From NCBI RefSeq assembly GCF_003287285.1, contig NZ_QMIG01000011.1, positions 1 through 64,000 on the forward strand: DNA of 64,000 bases. Reading direction: 5' to 3'. This DNA is from Phytoactinopolyspora halophila. GTDB taxonomy: Bacteria > Actinomycetota > Actinomycetes > Jiangellales > Jiangellaceae. Position numbers and translations under genes: made by a program. Of the stretch, positions 8,331-17,421 are shown piece by piece; the stretch's first letter is position 1, and each line of letters opens with the position of its first letter. The notes below the pieces were generated by a model. It was given only the letters and a program-made list of their open reading frames with translations. It did not search any database and was not told where the DNA came from.

Positions 8331-9364
8331 ACGGGGCCGGTTGAGCGGCGCACGACGAGCTCGACCGGCTCAGCATGATCCACCGGCTCGGTGCGTCCCG
8401 CGCCGTCACCGGGATCGCCATCCCCTGCACGGTCGGCATCCGCACCGCTCAACCGGTCGAAGAGGGCACGCCCGAGGGCGCGGCCATCCATCCGGATCGT
8501 CGTCAACGGCGGGTCGAGAAGCTCGGCGGTGGGTAGATCGTCGTGGCCGACCACGCTGAGGTCGCGCCCGACGGTGAAGCCCCGCTCCCGGGCAGCCAGG
8601 TATACCCCGTGTGCGGTGTAGTCGGAGTTGGTGATCACTGCCGTGGGCGGGGTGGGCGAATCCAGCAACGCCGTCACCCGTTCCATGACGGCGGCAAGGT
8701 TGAGAGGCGTGAACACGGGACGGGGCGGGAGGCCGAGGTCCGCGCACGCCAGCTCGAACTCGTCGAGGCGGTCGTGGTCGGCCATCAGTTCGCGCGGGGC
8801 GGTGAGGAAGGCGATGTCGCGGTGGCCGAGCTCGTAGAGGTGGTCGACGGCCAGGCGCACGGCGCGGCGGGCATCGGGGCCGACGCGGATGACGTCGTCG
8901 AGACCGGGAGCCGTGGCGTAGAGCACCACCGTGGGTGCTCCGGGTCGCAGATCGCGCCACAGGTCGACCGACTCGCCGGGGCCGACGGGCGCGATCGCGA
9001 GCCCGTCGACGTGGTGCGCCGCGAACCGCTCGATGTGCTGGCGCTCGCGCTCGAAGGAGTAGTCGGCGTCGGCGATCAGGATCGTCGTCTCCGAGGAGAC
9101 CGCGGCTTCCTGGGCACCCGCGATGACGTCCAAGAAGATCGGGTTGCTCAGGTTCCGGATCAACAGGCCGAATGAATTGCTGCTGCCGGTGCGCAGCGCG
9201 CGTGCATAGGGGTTGGCGCGGTATCCGAGTTCGGCCGCCGCAGCCAGGATGCGCTGCCGGGTCTCTTCCCCGACGCCCTCGCGCCCGTTGAGCGCGAAGC
9301 TCGCCAGCGTGGGCGATACGCCGGCCCGGCGTGCGACGTCCTTGATCTTCGGTCGTTGCGTCAT
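8324..9364 (-). CDS. LacI family transcriptional regulator
   Basis: 346 residues. The N-terminal helix-turn-helix and hinge read KIKDVARRAGVSPTLASFALNGREGVGEETRQRILAAAAELGYRANPYARAL, followed by a periplasmic-binding-protein-like sensor domain (GLLIRNLSNPIFLDVIAGAQ onwards) that normally binds a sugar. ATG at 9364 has GGAG upstream. It is divergent from the HAD phosphatase gene, and a 16-bp palindrome with a central CG (9417-9432) lies in the shared intergenic region. It may act there as autoregulator and HAD-gene regulator. A similar palindrome precedes the sulfatase at 63917. Confidence 0.9.
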   Translation of the reverse strand: MTQRPKIKDVARRAGVSPTLASFALNGREGVGEETRQRILAAAAELGYRANPYARALRTGSSNSFGLLIRNLSNPIFLDVIAGAQEAAVSSETTILIADADYSFERERQHIERFAAHHVDGLAIAPVGPGESVDLWRDLRPGAPTVVLYATAPGLDDVIRVGPDARRAVRLAVDHLYELGHRDIAFLTAPRELMADHDRLDEFELACADLGLPPRPVFTPLNLAAVMERVTALLDSPTPPTAVITNSDYTAHGVYLAARERGFTVGRDLSVVGHDDLPTAELLDPPLTTIRMDGRALGRALFDRLSGADADRAGDGDPGDGAGRTEPVDHAEPVELVVRRSTGPVR

Positions 9365-9416
9365 CAACTCTCCACTCCGAGGCCGCTCACCCTCACGAAC
9401 ACACAAGCTTGGCACG

Positions 9417-9432
9417 ACTATATCGATTTAGT
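9417..9432. promoter_or_regulatory. candidate LacI-family operator
   Basis: ACTATATCGATTTAGT is symmetric at 14 of 16 positions with the central CG typical of LacI-family sites. It lies between the divergent lacI-type gene and the HAD gene, 37 bases before the HAD start. The core TAnATCGATnTA recurs at 63917-63930. Confidence 0.5.
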
Positions 9433-9468
9433 ACCGTGCGATCCGGAGTGGAAGGAGTCCACGTTCCC

Positions 9469-10311
9469 ATGTCGCCCCCTCGAACCTCGGCGCACCATGC
9501 CGCACCGGCCGAACCGGATCCACCTCGCCCGTACCCGGCCGTGGCCTTCGATCTCGACGGCACCCTGTACGTCAGCGGCGTCCCGATTCCCGGCGCACCC
9601 GAAGCCGTCTCCGCCATCCGCTCGTCGGGACGCGCCGTGCTCTTCGTCTCCAACAACCCCCTGCGCACCCCGCGCCAGTACGCCGAGCGGCTGACCGGCA
9701 TCGGCATCCCGGCAACCGAGGACGAGGTGGTGACCTCGGCCGTCGTGGTGGCGCAGTGGCTTGGCACCGAAGCTCCCGACGAGCCCGTCTTCGCGGTCGG
9801 CGAGCCGATCTTGCACCAGCAGCTGCACGAGGCGGGGATCGCTACCACGCCCGACTGGCGCGAGGCCAGCGTGGTACTCGCATCGTTCGATCGGACGTTC
9901 ACCTACGACACGTGGCGCGACGCCTGCTTCGCGCTGCGCGCGGGCGCCCGATTCGTCGCCACGAATCCCGATGCCACCTGCCCCACCGCCGACGGCGAGA
10001 TTCCCGACTGCGGGGGCATCATCGCCGCCCTGGAGACGTCCTCGGGCCGGCAGCTCGACGCCGTCGCGGGCAAGCCGTCCACGGTCATGTCGGCGCGCAT
10101 CCGGGAATTGCTCGGCGTGGCGGCGCGGGACATCCTGGTCGTCGGGGATCGCCTGGCCACCGACATCGCGCTGGCGCACCACGCCGGCTTCGCCAGCGCC
10201 GTCGTACTGTCTGGCGTCAGTGACCGCGCGGCGGTCGCCGCCACCGAATGGCGCCCCACACACGTCCTGGACAGCATCGCAGCACTACCCCACCTGCTCG
10301 GAGTGAACTGA
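9469..10311 (+). CDS. HAD-IIA family phosphatase (NagD-like)
   Basis: 280 residues with HAD motif I AFDLDGTLYVSG, motif II in VLFVSNNPLRTPRQYAERL, the cap insertion and the late motif DILVVGDRLATDIALAHHAGF. This is the subclass of NagD, AraL and p-nitrophenyl phosphatases, which dephosphorylate sugar phosphates, nucleotides or glycerol phosphate. ATG at 9469 has GGAAGGAG 11 bases before it. The neighbouring LacI regulator suggests carbohydrate control. The physiological substrate cannot be told from sequence. Confidence 0.88.
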   Translation: MSPPRTSAHHAAPAEPDPPRPYPAVAFDLDGTLYVSGVPIPGAPEAVSAIRSSGRAVLFVSNNPLRTPRQYAERLTGIGIPATEDEVVTSAVVVAQWLGTEAPDEPVFAVGEPILHQQLHEAGIATTPDWREASVVLASFDRTFTYDTWRDACFALRAGARFVATNPDATCPTADGEIPDCGGIIAALETSSGRQLDAVAGKPSTVMSARIRELLGVAARDILVVGDRLATDIALAHHAGFASAVVLSGVSDRAAVAATEWRPTHVLDSIAALPHLLGVN

Positions 10312-10312
10312 C

Positions 10313-10332
10313 CCGCCGGTCACCGCCGGTCA
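10313..10332. repeat. 10-bp tandem duplication at the phosphoesterase stop
   Basis: CCGCCGGTCA occurs twice head to tail. The second copy contains the TGA stop of the minus-strand phosphoesterase gene. The same sort of duplicated gene end is seen at 87-112 and 38836-38873. Confidence 0.8.
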
Positions 10333-11937
10333 ACGCGCCGCGATACGGGGATCGGGGATCACGAGCTCGACGTTGCGGTCACCGGCCGTTCCCGACGCGT
10401 CCCGGCCACCCACGCTGTACGGGCTGTTGGCGGCCAGCTCCCGGTGCCAGGATGCGAGCTCGTCGACGGTGTCGGTGCCGCCGGGAACGAGTGCCGTGTC
10501 GTGATCCACGATCGTGGAGACCAGCGATACCGTACCGTCGTCGTTCTCGACGATCTCCAGCAGCCGCGCCTGGCTCGGCCACTCCATGATCGAGCCCGTC
10601 GTGATCTCCCAGAATGGGTGCCTCTGTCCCTGATGCAGGCGCACGTGATGGCGGTGCGTGTGGCCGCTGATCCACGCCAGCACGTTGGGGTAGCGATCGA
10701 GCACGCCGGCCAGTTCGTCACCCAGGATCCGCCGGCCGGCATCCGGATGATCCGCCGCCGGGGCGATGTCGTTCGTCATGCTCGCCCGCGGATGGTGCGA
10801 CGCGATCAGTACCAGGCGCTCGTCTCCCCCGCCGGAGACCACGCGCCCGCCGGCGTCGTGATGGCGCACGTGCACCTCGGCCAGCCGCGCCTCCAGCCAG
10901 GCCAGCTGGCGCTCGTCGATGCTGCCCTCGAAGTGCCCGGCCGGGTTGGTGGTGTCCAGCATGATGATCCGCACGCCGGGGATGGCGTCGTGGGCGTAGT
11001 AGGCCGTACCGGCATCCACGTTCTCGGCCGTGAAACCGTGCCCGTGGGGCTGGCCCCCGTCGTCGAAGTGAGCGCGGACGAACTCGCCGCGTTTCGCCGG
11101 GCGGCGCTCGGCGCTCGCGTGGACCTGCCGGCACGGTCCGGAGAACAGGTGCATCGGGTTGGTGACGAAATCCCCCAGGGGACCCGGCGGGATGCCGTAC
11201 ACCTTGCGATCGCCGGTCATGACCTTTTCCAGCTCGGGTGTGGCCGCCGTGCGGCCCTGGACCAGCCCGTCGTGATTGCCGTGGCAGGTCACCCACGGCA
11301 CGTCCAGCCCCGTCGCGTGAAACGGCCGCAGCCCGGCCTCCACCAGGCCCGGGACGGCCGGGAACCCGTGCGCGTGTGCCCACCCGACGTCGGCCCTCTC
11401 GGGATTCCACGCCCAGTCCACGCTGCCGTCTTGCGTGCCCTCGTATACCGGACCGCCGGAGTCGAGCTGCACCGGCCCTCCCGAGAGCAGGCGCACGTAG
11501 GCCTGCATCTCGTTCCACTGCATGTTGTCGACGTTGTCGCCCGTGGTCATGGCGAGGTCCAGCGCGGCGCCGGTCAGCGGGCTGATCCGGATCCGGTTCA
11601 GGGTACGGATCAGCGCGTCGGTGGCGTGCGGGGCCAGGAGCTCTTGCGGACGCTGCATGGGCAGGAGGCGCCGCGTGTCGGCGCTGTCACCGAACCCGTG
11701 CAGGACCTCCAGCCGGGCCGGGGACTGCACGTCGAGCAGCTGGATGTCGGTGAGGTGGGCGATGTAGGCGAGACTGCGGCCGGGCGTGCCGGAGCGGCGG
11801 ACCGCCAGATCCTCGCGGGCGACGTGCGCCTCACCGGGTGCGTCGGTCAGGACGTGGTATGACTGCGCCGGCCCGGTGCGCTGCACGGCACCGCGCTGGA
11901 TCGTCCGGTCGACGCTGGTGGGCCAACTCGTGGTCAT
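10330..11937 (-). CDS. calcineurin-like metallophosphoesterase (TIGR03767-like)
   Basis: About 535 residues. Metal-binding signatures appear in order: AHLTDIQL (D-x-Q rather than the usual D-x-H), TGDNVDNMQ, TCHGNHDGLV, LIASHHPR and SGHTHRHH. The size and the long insertions fit the actinobacterial PPA1498-type family, which I recall as TIGR03767; the substrate of that family is not known to me. An ATG at 11937 and a GTG two codons upstream are both possible, and both lie inside inverted repeat copy 3, so initiation would happen in a hairpin. No signal peptide is visible. Confidence 0.82.
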   Translation of the reverse strand: MTTSWPTSVDRTIQRGAVQRTGPAQSYHVLTDAPGEAHVAREDLAVRRSGTPGRSLAYIAHLTDIQLLDVQSPARLEVLHGFGDSADTRRLLPMQRPQELLAPHATDALIRTLNRIRISPLTGAALDLAMTTGDNVDNMQWNEMQAYVRLLSGGPVQLDSGGPVYEGTQDGSVDWAWNPERADVGWAHAHGFPAVPGLVEAGLRPFHATGLDVPWVTCHGNHDGLVQGRTAATPELEKVMTGDRKVYGIPPGPLGDFVTNPMHLFSGPCRQVHASAERRPAKRGEFVRAHFDDGGQPHGHGFTAENVDAGTAYYAHDAIPGVRIIMLDTTNPAGHFEGSIDERQLAWLEARLAEVHVRHHDAGGRVVSGGGDERLVLIASHHPRASMTNDIAPAADHPDAGRRILGDELAGVLDRYPNVLAWISGHTHRHHVRLHQGQRHPFWEITTGSIMEWPSQARLLEIVENDDGTVSLVSTIVDHDTALVPGGTDTVDELASWHRELAANSPYSVGGRDASGTAGDRNVELVIPDPRIAAR

Positions 11938-11976
11938 GAACACTAGTTGACTATATAGGTCAACTAGTGTTCATGA
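11934..11976. repeat. dispersed inverted repeat, copy 3 (perfect arms)
   Basis: Arms 11934-11951 and 11959-11976 are perfectly complementary over 18 bp with the loop TATATAG. The sequence matches copy 2 except for inner bases changed on both sides, so pairing has been kept. It lies between two genes in the same direction, covering the phosphoesterase start codon and abutting the dehydrogenase stop at 11977-11979. Confidence 0.9.
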
Positions 11977-13113
11977 TCAGCGGAGGGAGGGTTTCAGGAC
12001 GACCTTGGAGTAGCCTTCTTCCCGCCGGTCGAATCTCGCGTACGCATCCGGGGCCTCACGCAGCGGGAGCTCCCTGGAAACCACGAAACTCGGCTCCGCA
12101 CGGCCGGCGATGATCAGATCACGCAAGAACTCGCTGTAAACCTTCGAATTCGCCTGGCCAGTTCCCATGCGCAGGCCCTTCTCGAAGAACTTCCCGATGT
12201 CGAACAGCAAGCGCCCTTCTCGCGCGTTCTCGTCCGGCCCACCCGGGTCCGAGGTCAGGTACAGGCCGACGACGCCCAGTGCCCCGGTGGCGCGGACCGT
12301 CTCGACGAGGTTGTTCAGCACCAGTGCGGGCTGCTCCTCTCCTTCGGAGACCGTTGCCTGGTACCCGACCGCGTCGATGCCCTTGTCCGTGCGGCCGTTG
12401 TTGCGGTCCTGGATCTGTTCGTTTGGATCACCAGCCGAGTAGTCGATCGGGATGGCGCCGATGCTCTCGGCCAGGCGGAGCCTGTTGGCCACCTTGTCAA
12501 CGACGAAGACGGTGGCGGCGCCCCGGATCAGCGCCGAGTACGCGGCCATCAGGCCGACGGGGCCGGCACCGTAGACGGCAACCGACTCGCCCGGGTTGAC
12601 GTCGGCCATCTCGGTGGCGTGGTAGCCAGTGGCGAAGATGTCGGCGAGCATCGCGAAATCGTTCTCGTGTTCCTCGCCCGGGGGCAGCTGTACGCAGTTG
12701 AAATCCGCGAACGGCACGCGCAGGTATTCCGCCTGTCCACCCCGGTACGGCCCCATGCCGACATAGCCGTAGGCGCCGCCGGCGGCGCCTGGATTGACGG
12801 TGAGGCAGAACGCCGTGTTCTTCGCGCGGCAGTTCCGGCAGAAACCACAGGCGACATTGAACGGCAGGACGACCCGATCGCCCTGGCGGACGGTGGTGAC
12901 TCCCTGGCCCACTTCTTCGACGACGCCGAGGTTCTCGTGGCCGAAGACGATCCCCGGTTCGGCAGCGGTACGGCCTTCGTACATGTGCAGATCGCTACCG
13001 CAGATAGCCGTCGTCGTGATGCGCACGACGACGTCAGTGGGCGCCTCGATTCGGGGATCGTCGACCTCTTGGACCTCGATCCGTTCGGGTCCCTGGTACA
13101 CGACGGCCTTCAT
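11977..13113 (-). CDS. zinc-dependent dehydrogenase, glutathione-independent formaldehyde dehydrogenase type
   Basis: 378 residues, MDR superfamily. Catalytic zinc ligands are Cys38 in AICGSDLH and the GHE His-Glu pair; structural zinc ligands are the four cysteines in CGFCRNCRAKNTAFC. The Rossmann motif is VYGAGPVGLMAA. An insertion after the structural zinc loop (NPGAAGGAYGYVGMGPYRGGQAEY) is typical of the FdhA-like group that oxidises formaldehyde with tightly bound NAD. GAGGAGG precedes the ATG. A strong hairpin separates it from the upstream lipoprotein gene. Whether formaldehyde or another alcohol is the substrate is unproven. Confidence 0.88.
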   Translation of the reverse strand: MKAVVYQGPERIEVQEVDDPRIEAPTDVVVRITTTAICGSDLHMYEGRTAAEPGIVFGHENLGVVEEVGQGVTTVRQGDRVVLPFNVACGFCRNCRAKNTAFCLTVNPGAAGGAYGYVGMGPYRGGQAEYLRVPFADFNCVQLPPGEEHENDFAMLADIFATGYHATEMADVNPGESVAVYGAGPVGLMAAYSALIRGAATVFVVDKVANRLRLAESIGAIPIDYSAGDPNEQIQDRNNGRTDKGIDAVGYQATVSEGEEQPALVLNNLVETVRATGALGVVGLYLTSDPGGPDENAREGRLLFDIGKFFEKGLRMGTGQANSKVYSEFLRDLIIAGRAEPSFVVSRELPLREAPDAYARFDRREEGYSKVVLKPSLR

Positions 13114-13200
13114 CAGCTCCTCCTCTCATGCCGATACAGCGTCGCTGTACCCGCGACATGGAGGCACATGCACGAAGGCCACACCCTCACACCCGCTCCC

Positions 13201-13251
13201 TGATCATCGAGGATCGCGCCGGCCTTGATTCGGCGTGATCCTCGATGATCA
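13201..13251. terminator. strong hairpin after the lipoprotein gene
   Basis: Arms 13201-13221 and 13231-13251 pair at 20 of 21 positions with a nine-base loop. It starts and ends with TGATCA, lies 13 bases past the lipoprotein gene stop and about 90 bases before the dehydrogenase start. Confidence 0.7.
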
Positions 13252-13263
13252 GGCGGCGTGGAG

Positions 13264-14043
13264 CTACACGTTGATCGTGATCTCCGCGTCCTCGCGCAGA
13301 TCGCTGATCAGAGCCTGGACGGCTTCGTTTTCCTCTTGAGCCTTGGCCTGCTCTTCGAGCTGTGGCTTCATCTCCTCGAAGGAATCCATGTCCTCCGCGG
13401 TACCCATCTGCTCTCGCTGCTCTTTGGACTGATCATAGAGCTCTTGCAGCTCCTCCTCCGTGGGGTCGATTTCACCGGCCTCGTCGGAGACGAGCTGCTC
13501 CAATTTCACCTGGATCTCGAGCTGGGACATCAATTCTTCTTCTTCCATGCCCTGCTGCTCTTTCACGGCGTTCTTGAAATCTTCGCCCGATTCCATGCCG
13601 TTTTGCTCGGCGAGATCTCCCAGCGTCTCGTTGACGTCTTCCTCGGAAGCCTCGAACCCGCGGTTCTCCGCCTCTTGCACGAGAAGCTCGGTGTCGACGA
13701 GTCCCTCGGCGGTCTGCTGCTTGAGCTGTTCCACCTGCTCATCGCCGAGTTCTTGGCCCGACTGCTGGGACTGCATCGCCATCTGCTGGTACTGGCGCTC
13801 GTAGGAGGAGACGAAATCTTCCTTCGGGATCTCGCTGCCGTTTACTTCAGCAACGACGTCCGGAATTTCCTCCAGGTCGGGCGGCTCCGGCATTCCCTGC
13901 TGCTGTTGCTCATTGTCTTCTTGCTCTTCTTGCTCTTGCTCCGACGAGGCCTCGTCATTTTCCTCTTCCCCGTCTTCACCACATGCTGCTACGCTGGCGA
14001 GAGAAATAGCAAGACCGATACTCAACAATGTCTTTTTGAACAC
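13264..14043 (-). CDS. SurA-N domain lipoprotein, putative foldase-like chaperone
   Basis: About 259 residues. A lipoprotein signal (MFKKTLLSIGLAISLASVAAC) is followed by a low-complexity Glu/Gln/Asp linker, then VVAEVNGSEIPKEDFVSSYERQYQQMA, the start of a SurA N-terminal domain as found in PrsA/SurA chaperones. No parvulin PPIase domain follows. The protein is very acidic. It would be lipid-anchored outside the membrane and may assist secreted proteins. GTG at 14043 has AAGGAAG at correct spacing; a GTG two codons earlier is too close to it. Codon use is less GC-rich than in neighbours, reflecting the Glu/Gln content. Confidence 0.8.
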   Translation of the reverse strand: MFKKTLLSIGLAISLASVAACGEDGEEENDEASSEQEQEEQEDNEQQQQGMPEPPDLEEIPDVVAEVNGSEIPKEDFVSSYERQYQQMAMQSQQSGQELGDEQVEQLKQQTAEGLVDTELLVQEAENRGFEASEEDVNETLGDLAEQNGMESGEDFKNAVKEQQGMEEEELMSQLEIQVKLEQLVSDEAGEIDPTEEELQELYDQSKEQREQMGTAEDMDSFEEMKPQLEEQAKAQEENEAVQALISDLREDAEITINV

Positions 14044-14259
14044 AGGCACTTCCTTTTCTGGAACACAAATACTTCCCTTTTCAGCAGGTCGTGGCCGTCC
14101 ACGCTACCACGCTGGCCTGCCACGATGCCCGAACTCGGCGGCGCCCGATGAGGAACATGAATAGCTGTCCGGCATTGCCCCACACGACCCGAATCTTCCC
14201 CTGTCAGGCACATGATCCAAGGGCGCGATCTATACCGATGACGAACCGCGGCAACCCTG

Positions 14260-15096
14260 CTAGCCCTTGACGGCTCCCTGAGTGATTCCGTTGACGAAGC
14301 TGCGCTGGAAGGTCAGGTAGACGATCACGATCGGCGCGATGACGATCACGCTGGCCGCCGCTAGCAAGGGAATATCGGTCGAGTACTGCCCGACGAACAA
14401 CCCCAGACCCGCCGGTGCGGTTCTCCGGTCGGGATCCTGCATCATCACCAGCACCAGCAGGAACTGATTCCACGACCACATGAAATACAGCACCGACAAC
14501 GTGGTGATGGCCGGCCACGAGATCGGCAACAGCACCCGTACCAGGACCATCATGTCCCGGGCACCATCGATGCGCGCCGCCTCGACCAGTTCTTCGGGCA
14601 TGCTGGAGAAATGTGCCTGCATCCAGTACACGCCGAACGGCAGGAACAGTGCCGCCTCGGCCAGGATGATGCCGATGTAGGAGTTGGTGAGGCCGACCTC
14701 GCGCAGGTTGAAATACAGCGCCACCACGACGAGCTCGACGGGCAACGTGAGCCCCAGGACGAACCCGAGCGAGAGCACCCGGTTACCCCACACCTTGAGA
14801 ATCGACAGGCCGTAGGCGGCCAACGTGGCGAGCAGCACCGCGAGCGGCACCACGCCGAAAGCGATGATCATGCTTGAGCGCATCAGATTGGTGAAGTTGC
14901 CCTGCTCCCACGCGAGCGTGAAGTTCTGCCAGGACCACTGATCGGGAATGCTCAGCCCGCTGATCTGTGAACCCGGTGCATGCAAGGCCGCCAGAATGAT
15001 GCTGACGAACGGCAACAGCACCATGAGCGCGAGGATCACGAGGACGGCGTACCGGACGCTGACGCCGCCGATCTTGCTACCGGCCCGAGGTCTCAT
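14260..15096 (-). CDS. carbohydrate ABC transporter permease (MalG type)
   Basis: 278 residues with six predicted membrane helices. The cytoplasmic EAA loop reads EELVEAARIDGARDMMVLVRVLLPISWPAI, which docks on an ATPase. ATG at 15096 follows GGGAGGAC and overlaps the stop of the partner permease (ATGA). With that permease and the binding protein it forms a CUT1-type sugar importer. No ATPase gene is nearby; such systems in actinomycetes often borrow a shared MsiK-type ATPase encoded elsewhere. Confidence 0.92.
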   Translation of the reverse strand: MRPRAGSKIGGVSVRYAVLVILALMVLLPFVSIILAALHAPGSQISGLSIPDQWSWQNFTLAWEQGNFTNLMRSSMIIAFGVVPLAVLLATLAAYGLSILKVWGNRVLSLGFVLGLTLPVELVVVALYFNLREVGLTNSYIGIILAEAALFLPFGVYWMQAHFSSMPEELVEAARIDGARDMMVLVRVLLPISWPAITTLSVLYFMWSWNQFLLVLVMMQDPDRRTAPAGLGLFVGQYSTDIPLLAAASVIVIAPIVIVYLTFQRSFVNGITQGAVKG

Positions 15097-16052
15097 CTGT
15101 CCTCCCGCGCGAAGTAGCGGATCGCACTGACGAACCCGATCACGATCACGGTCAGTACCACGGCCAGCGCGCTGGCGCTGCCGATGTTGCCTTCGTTGAA
15201 GGCCAGCCGGTACACGAGCAGTGCGGGCACGTTCGTCTGCCCGGCGGGGCCGCCGTTCGTCGTCACGAAGACGAGGTCGAAACTGGCGAGCGCGGCGATC
15301 GTGGTGATCACCGCGGCGATCGTGATCTCCCGGCGAACTCCGGGCAGCGTGACGTGGCGGAACTGCTGGAACGGCCCGGCTCCGTCGATGATGGCGGCTT
15401 CGTACAGCGACGTGTCGATCTTCTGTGCGCCGGCGAGGAAGAGCATCATGCACAGCCCGCTCATCGTCCACGTGCCGATGAGGCCGAGCGCTACCAGGGC
15501 CAGGTGGTAGTCACCGAGCCACGCGCGGGTGATCCCGCCGAGACCGATCACTTCGAGGAACTGGTTGATGACGCCGTTCTCGGCGTAGAGCCAGCGCCAG
15601 GTCACTCCGACGGCGACGAGTGGCAGCACCTGGGGGAGGAAGAACACCACCCGGAAGAACGTCATCCCGGTGCGTACCCGCCCGAGCAGCAAGGCCGTCA
15701 TCAACAGCCCGATAACGACGGGAACGAACGAGAAGAAGATGATCAGTATCAGGCTGTGCAGGATGGCCTCGTAGAGCGCCGGATCCTGGAAGATCTCGAC
15801 GTAGTTCTCGAACGCCGCCCAGACCGGCGGCAGGATGCCGTCCCATTCGAGGAACGACAGGCGAAGCGTGCTCAGCGCCGGCCAGATGGCAAAGCCCACG
15901 TAGACGGCGAGTGCGGGCAGCACGTAAAGCAGACCCTTCGCCCGCCGGCTCCCGCGCGGCAGGCGACGCGTCCGCCGGACCGCGTTCTCCTCTCCGCCAC
16001 GAGCAGCGCCGGCCCGTGGCGGAGAGGGGGACATGGCCAGGTCATCCGGCAT
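15093..16052 (-). CDS. sugar ABC transporter permease (MalF type)
   Basis: About 319 residues. An Arg-rich cytoplasmic N terminus precedes six membrane segments. The EAA loop is TSLYEAAIIDGAGPFQQFRHVTLPGVR. ATG at 16052 overlaps the last 11 bases of the binding-protein gene and has GGGACGAG upstream. It pairs with the MalG-type permease. The locus context points to an amino-sugar or muropeptide-derived disaccharide as substrate. Confidence 0.92.
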   Translation of the reverse strand: MPDDLAMSPSPPRAGAARGGEENAVRRTRRLPRGSRRAKGLLYVLPALAVYVGFAIWPALSTLRLSFLEWDGILPPVWAAFENYVEIFQDPALYEAILHSLILIIFFSFVPVVIGLLMTALLLGRVRTGMTFFRVVFFLPQVLPLVAVGVTWRWLYAENGVINQFLEVIGLGGITRAWLGDYHLALVALGLIGTWTMSGLCMMLFLAGAQKIDTSLYEAAIIDGAGPFQQFRHVTLPGVRREITIAAVITTIAALASFDLVFVTTNGGPAGQTNVPALLVYRLAFNEGNIGSASALAVVLTVIVIGFVSAIRYFAREDR

Positions 16053-17376
16053 GGTGCTCGTCCCACGATTCCTGCAAGGAGCGCAGGAACTCGTCACGCG
16101 TCATCGTCTCGCTGATGAGCCCCTGCACGCCCGGAGTCAGCTTGTCGATCATTCCCGGCGAGGCGAAGTCGGGGAACGGCACGATCCCGTCGTTCTCGAC
16201 CACGGTGGCGAAGCTGTCCGCGATCTCGGCCCGCACTCCTTCGGCGCCGAGTTCGGCTTCGGTGTTGATCGGCATGAATCCACCCTCGAACTGGATCTGA
16301 GCGGCTTCTTCCGAGCTGAGGTAGTCGAGGAACGCGGCGGCCACGTTGGGGTGCTCGGTCTTCGACGAGATAGCGTATGCGACGCTCGCCCCCGAGGCTA
16401 CGGTGGCGGGCTCGCCGGACGCCGTGGGCATGAGGAAGAATCCGACGTCCTCACCCATTTCCGATTCCAGGTCTGCCGCCGCCCAGTTTCCGGTGATCAG
16501 GAACGCGCTCTCGCCGTTGGCGAAGTTCGCCTGCGCGTCGCTGTCGGCGGTGGCATTCGCCGACGATGGGATGTACCCCTCGTCGACCCATTCGATGAGC
16601 GTGTCGGTGGCCTCGGCGGCGCCGTCGTTCTCGATTGTCGCGCCGTCCTCGCCGTACACCCACGCCCGGTAGTCTTCTACGTCACCGAGGACGTTGAGCA
16701 GCGCGTTCCAGATGTGAAAGCCGCCGACTTCCAGGCCGCCGACGCTCAGCGGGTCGGTCCCGGAATCCTGCACCTGCCGCATCGCCTCCTCGAACTCCTC
16801 AAGCGTCGCGGGCGCCCCGTCGACACCGGCATCGTCCAGGATCGACGTGTTGTAGAACACGCCGAGGACGGACAGCGCGCCGGGTGCGGCGTAGAGGTTG
16901 CCGGTGCCGAACTGCTGGGCCGATTCGTCCGAGCTGAGAACTTCCAGGCTGGCCGCCGGGAACTTTTCACTCCAGCCGTACGCCTCTGCCCAGGGTCCGA
17001 GGTCCAGGATGAGCCCGGCCGGGACCAGGGTGTTCATGGCACCGGGGTTGTACTGCGCGATATCCGGCGGATCGTCCGACGACATCGCCAGTTTGATCGA
17101 CTTGACGTAGTCGTTGAACGGGGTTTGCTGGGCGTCGATGGTGACGTTCGGGTGATGCTCGGTGAAGCCGTCGATCAGGTCTTCGGTTGGCGGTTCGTTG
17201 GTGTAGGACAGGGTGAGCGTGACCGGTTCATCGGTGATGGTGGTCGACACGTCGTTGTCCGACTGATTCGTCTCACCCCCGCCCGAGCCGCCCGCGCACG
17301 CAGCCAGGGCCAATGCCGCCGTGGTGCCGAGGGCGAGCAGTGCGCCGGGCCGCCGGAATGGTGCCGTCTTACGCAT
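16042..17376 (-). CDS. extracellular sugar-binding lipoprotein of an ABC importer
   Basis: 444 residues, family 1 solute-binding protein. The signal peptide ends in the lipobox LALAAC (Cys27), followed by a Gly/Ser linker. TLTLSYTNEPPTEDLIDGF and later NGESAFLITGNWAAADLE are typical of the two-lobed fold. ATG at 17376 has AAGGAG nine bases upstream. It is first in the transporter operon and lies downstream of the ROK regulator gene on the same strand (45 bases). The ligand is inferred from neighbours: a GlcNAc- or MurNAc-containing saccharide. Confidence 0.92.
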   Translation of the reverse strand: MRKTAPFRRPGALLALGTTAALALAACAGGSGGGETNQSDNDVSTTITDEPVTLTLSYTNEPPTEDLIDGFTEHHPNVTIDAQQTPFNDYVKSIKLAMSSDDPPDIAQYNPGAMNTLVPAGLILDLGPWAEAYGWSEKFPAASLEVLSSDESAQQFGTGNLYAAPGALSVLGVFYNTSILDDAGVDGAPATLEEFEEAMRQVQDSGTDPLSVGGLEVGGFHIWNALLNVLGDVEDYRAWVYGEDGATIENDGAAEATDTLIEWVDEGYIPSSANATADSDAQANFANGESAFLITGNWAAADLESEMGEDVGFFLMPTASGEPATVASGASVAYAISSKTEHPNVAAAFLDYLSSEEAAQIQFEGGFMPINTEAELGAEGVRAEIADSFATVVENDGIVPFPDFASPGMIDKLTPGVQGLISETMTRDEFLRSLQESWDEHHAG

Positions 17377-17421
17377 GACCTTCTCCTTCATCGGGGTTAC
17401 CGGCACTGGCCGGATACCGGG

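Noticed and set aside
10444-11862. Long plus-strand frame opposite the metallophosphoesterase
   Set aside because: The minus-strand protein shows ordered metal-binding motifs; this one shows none.
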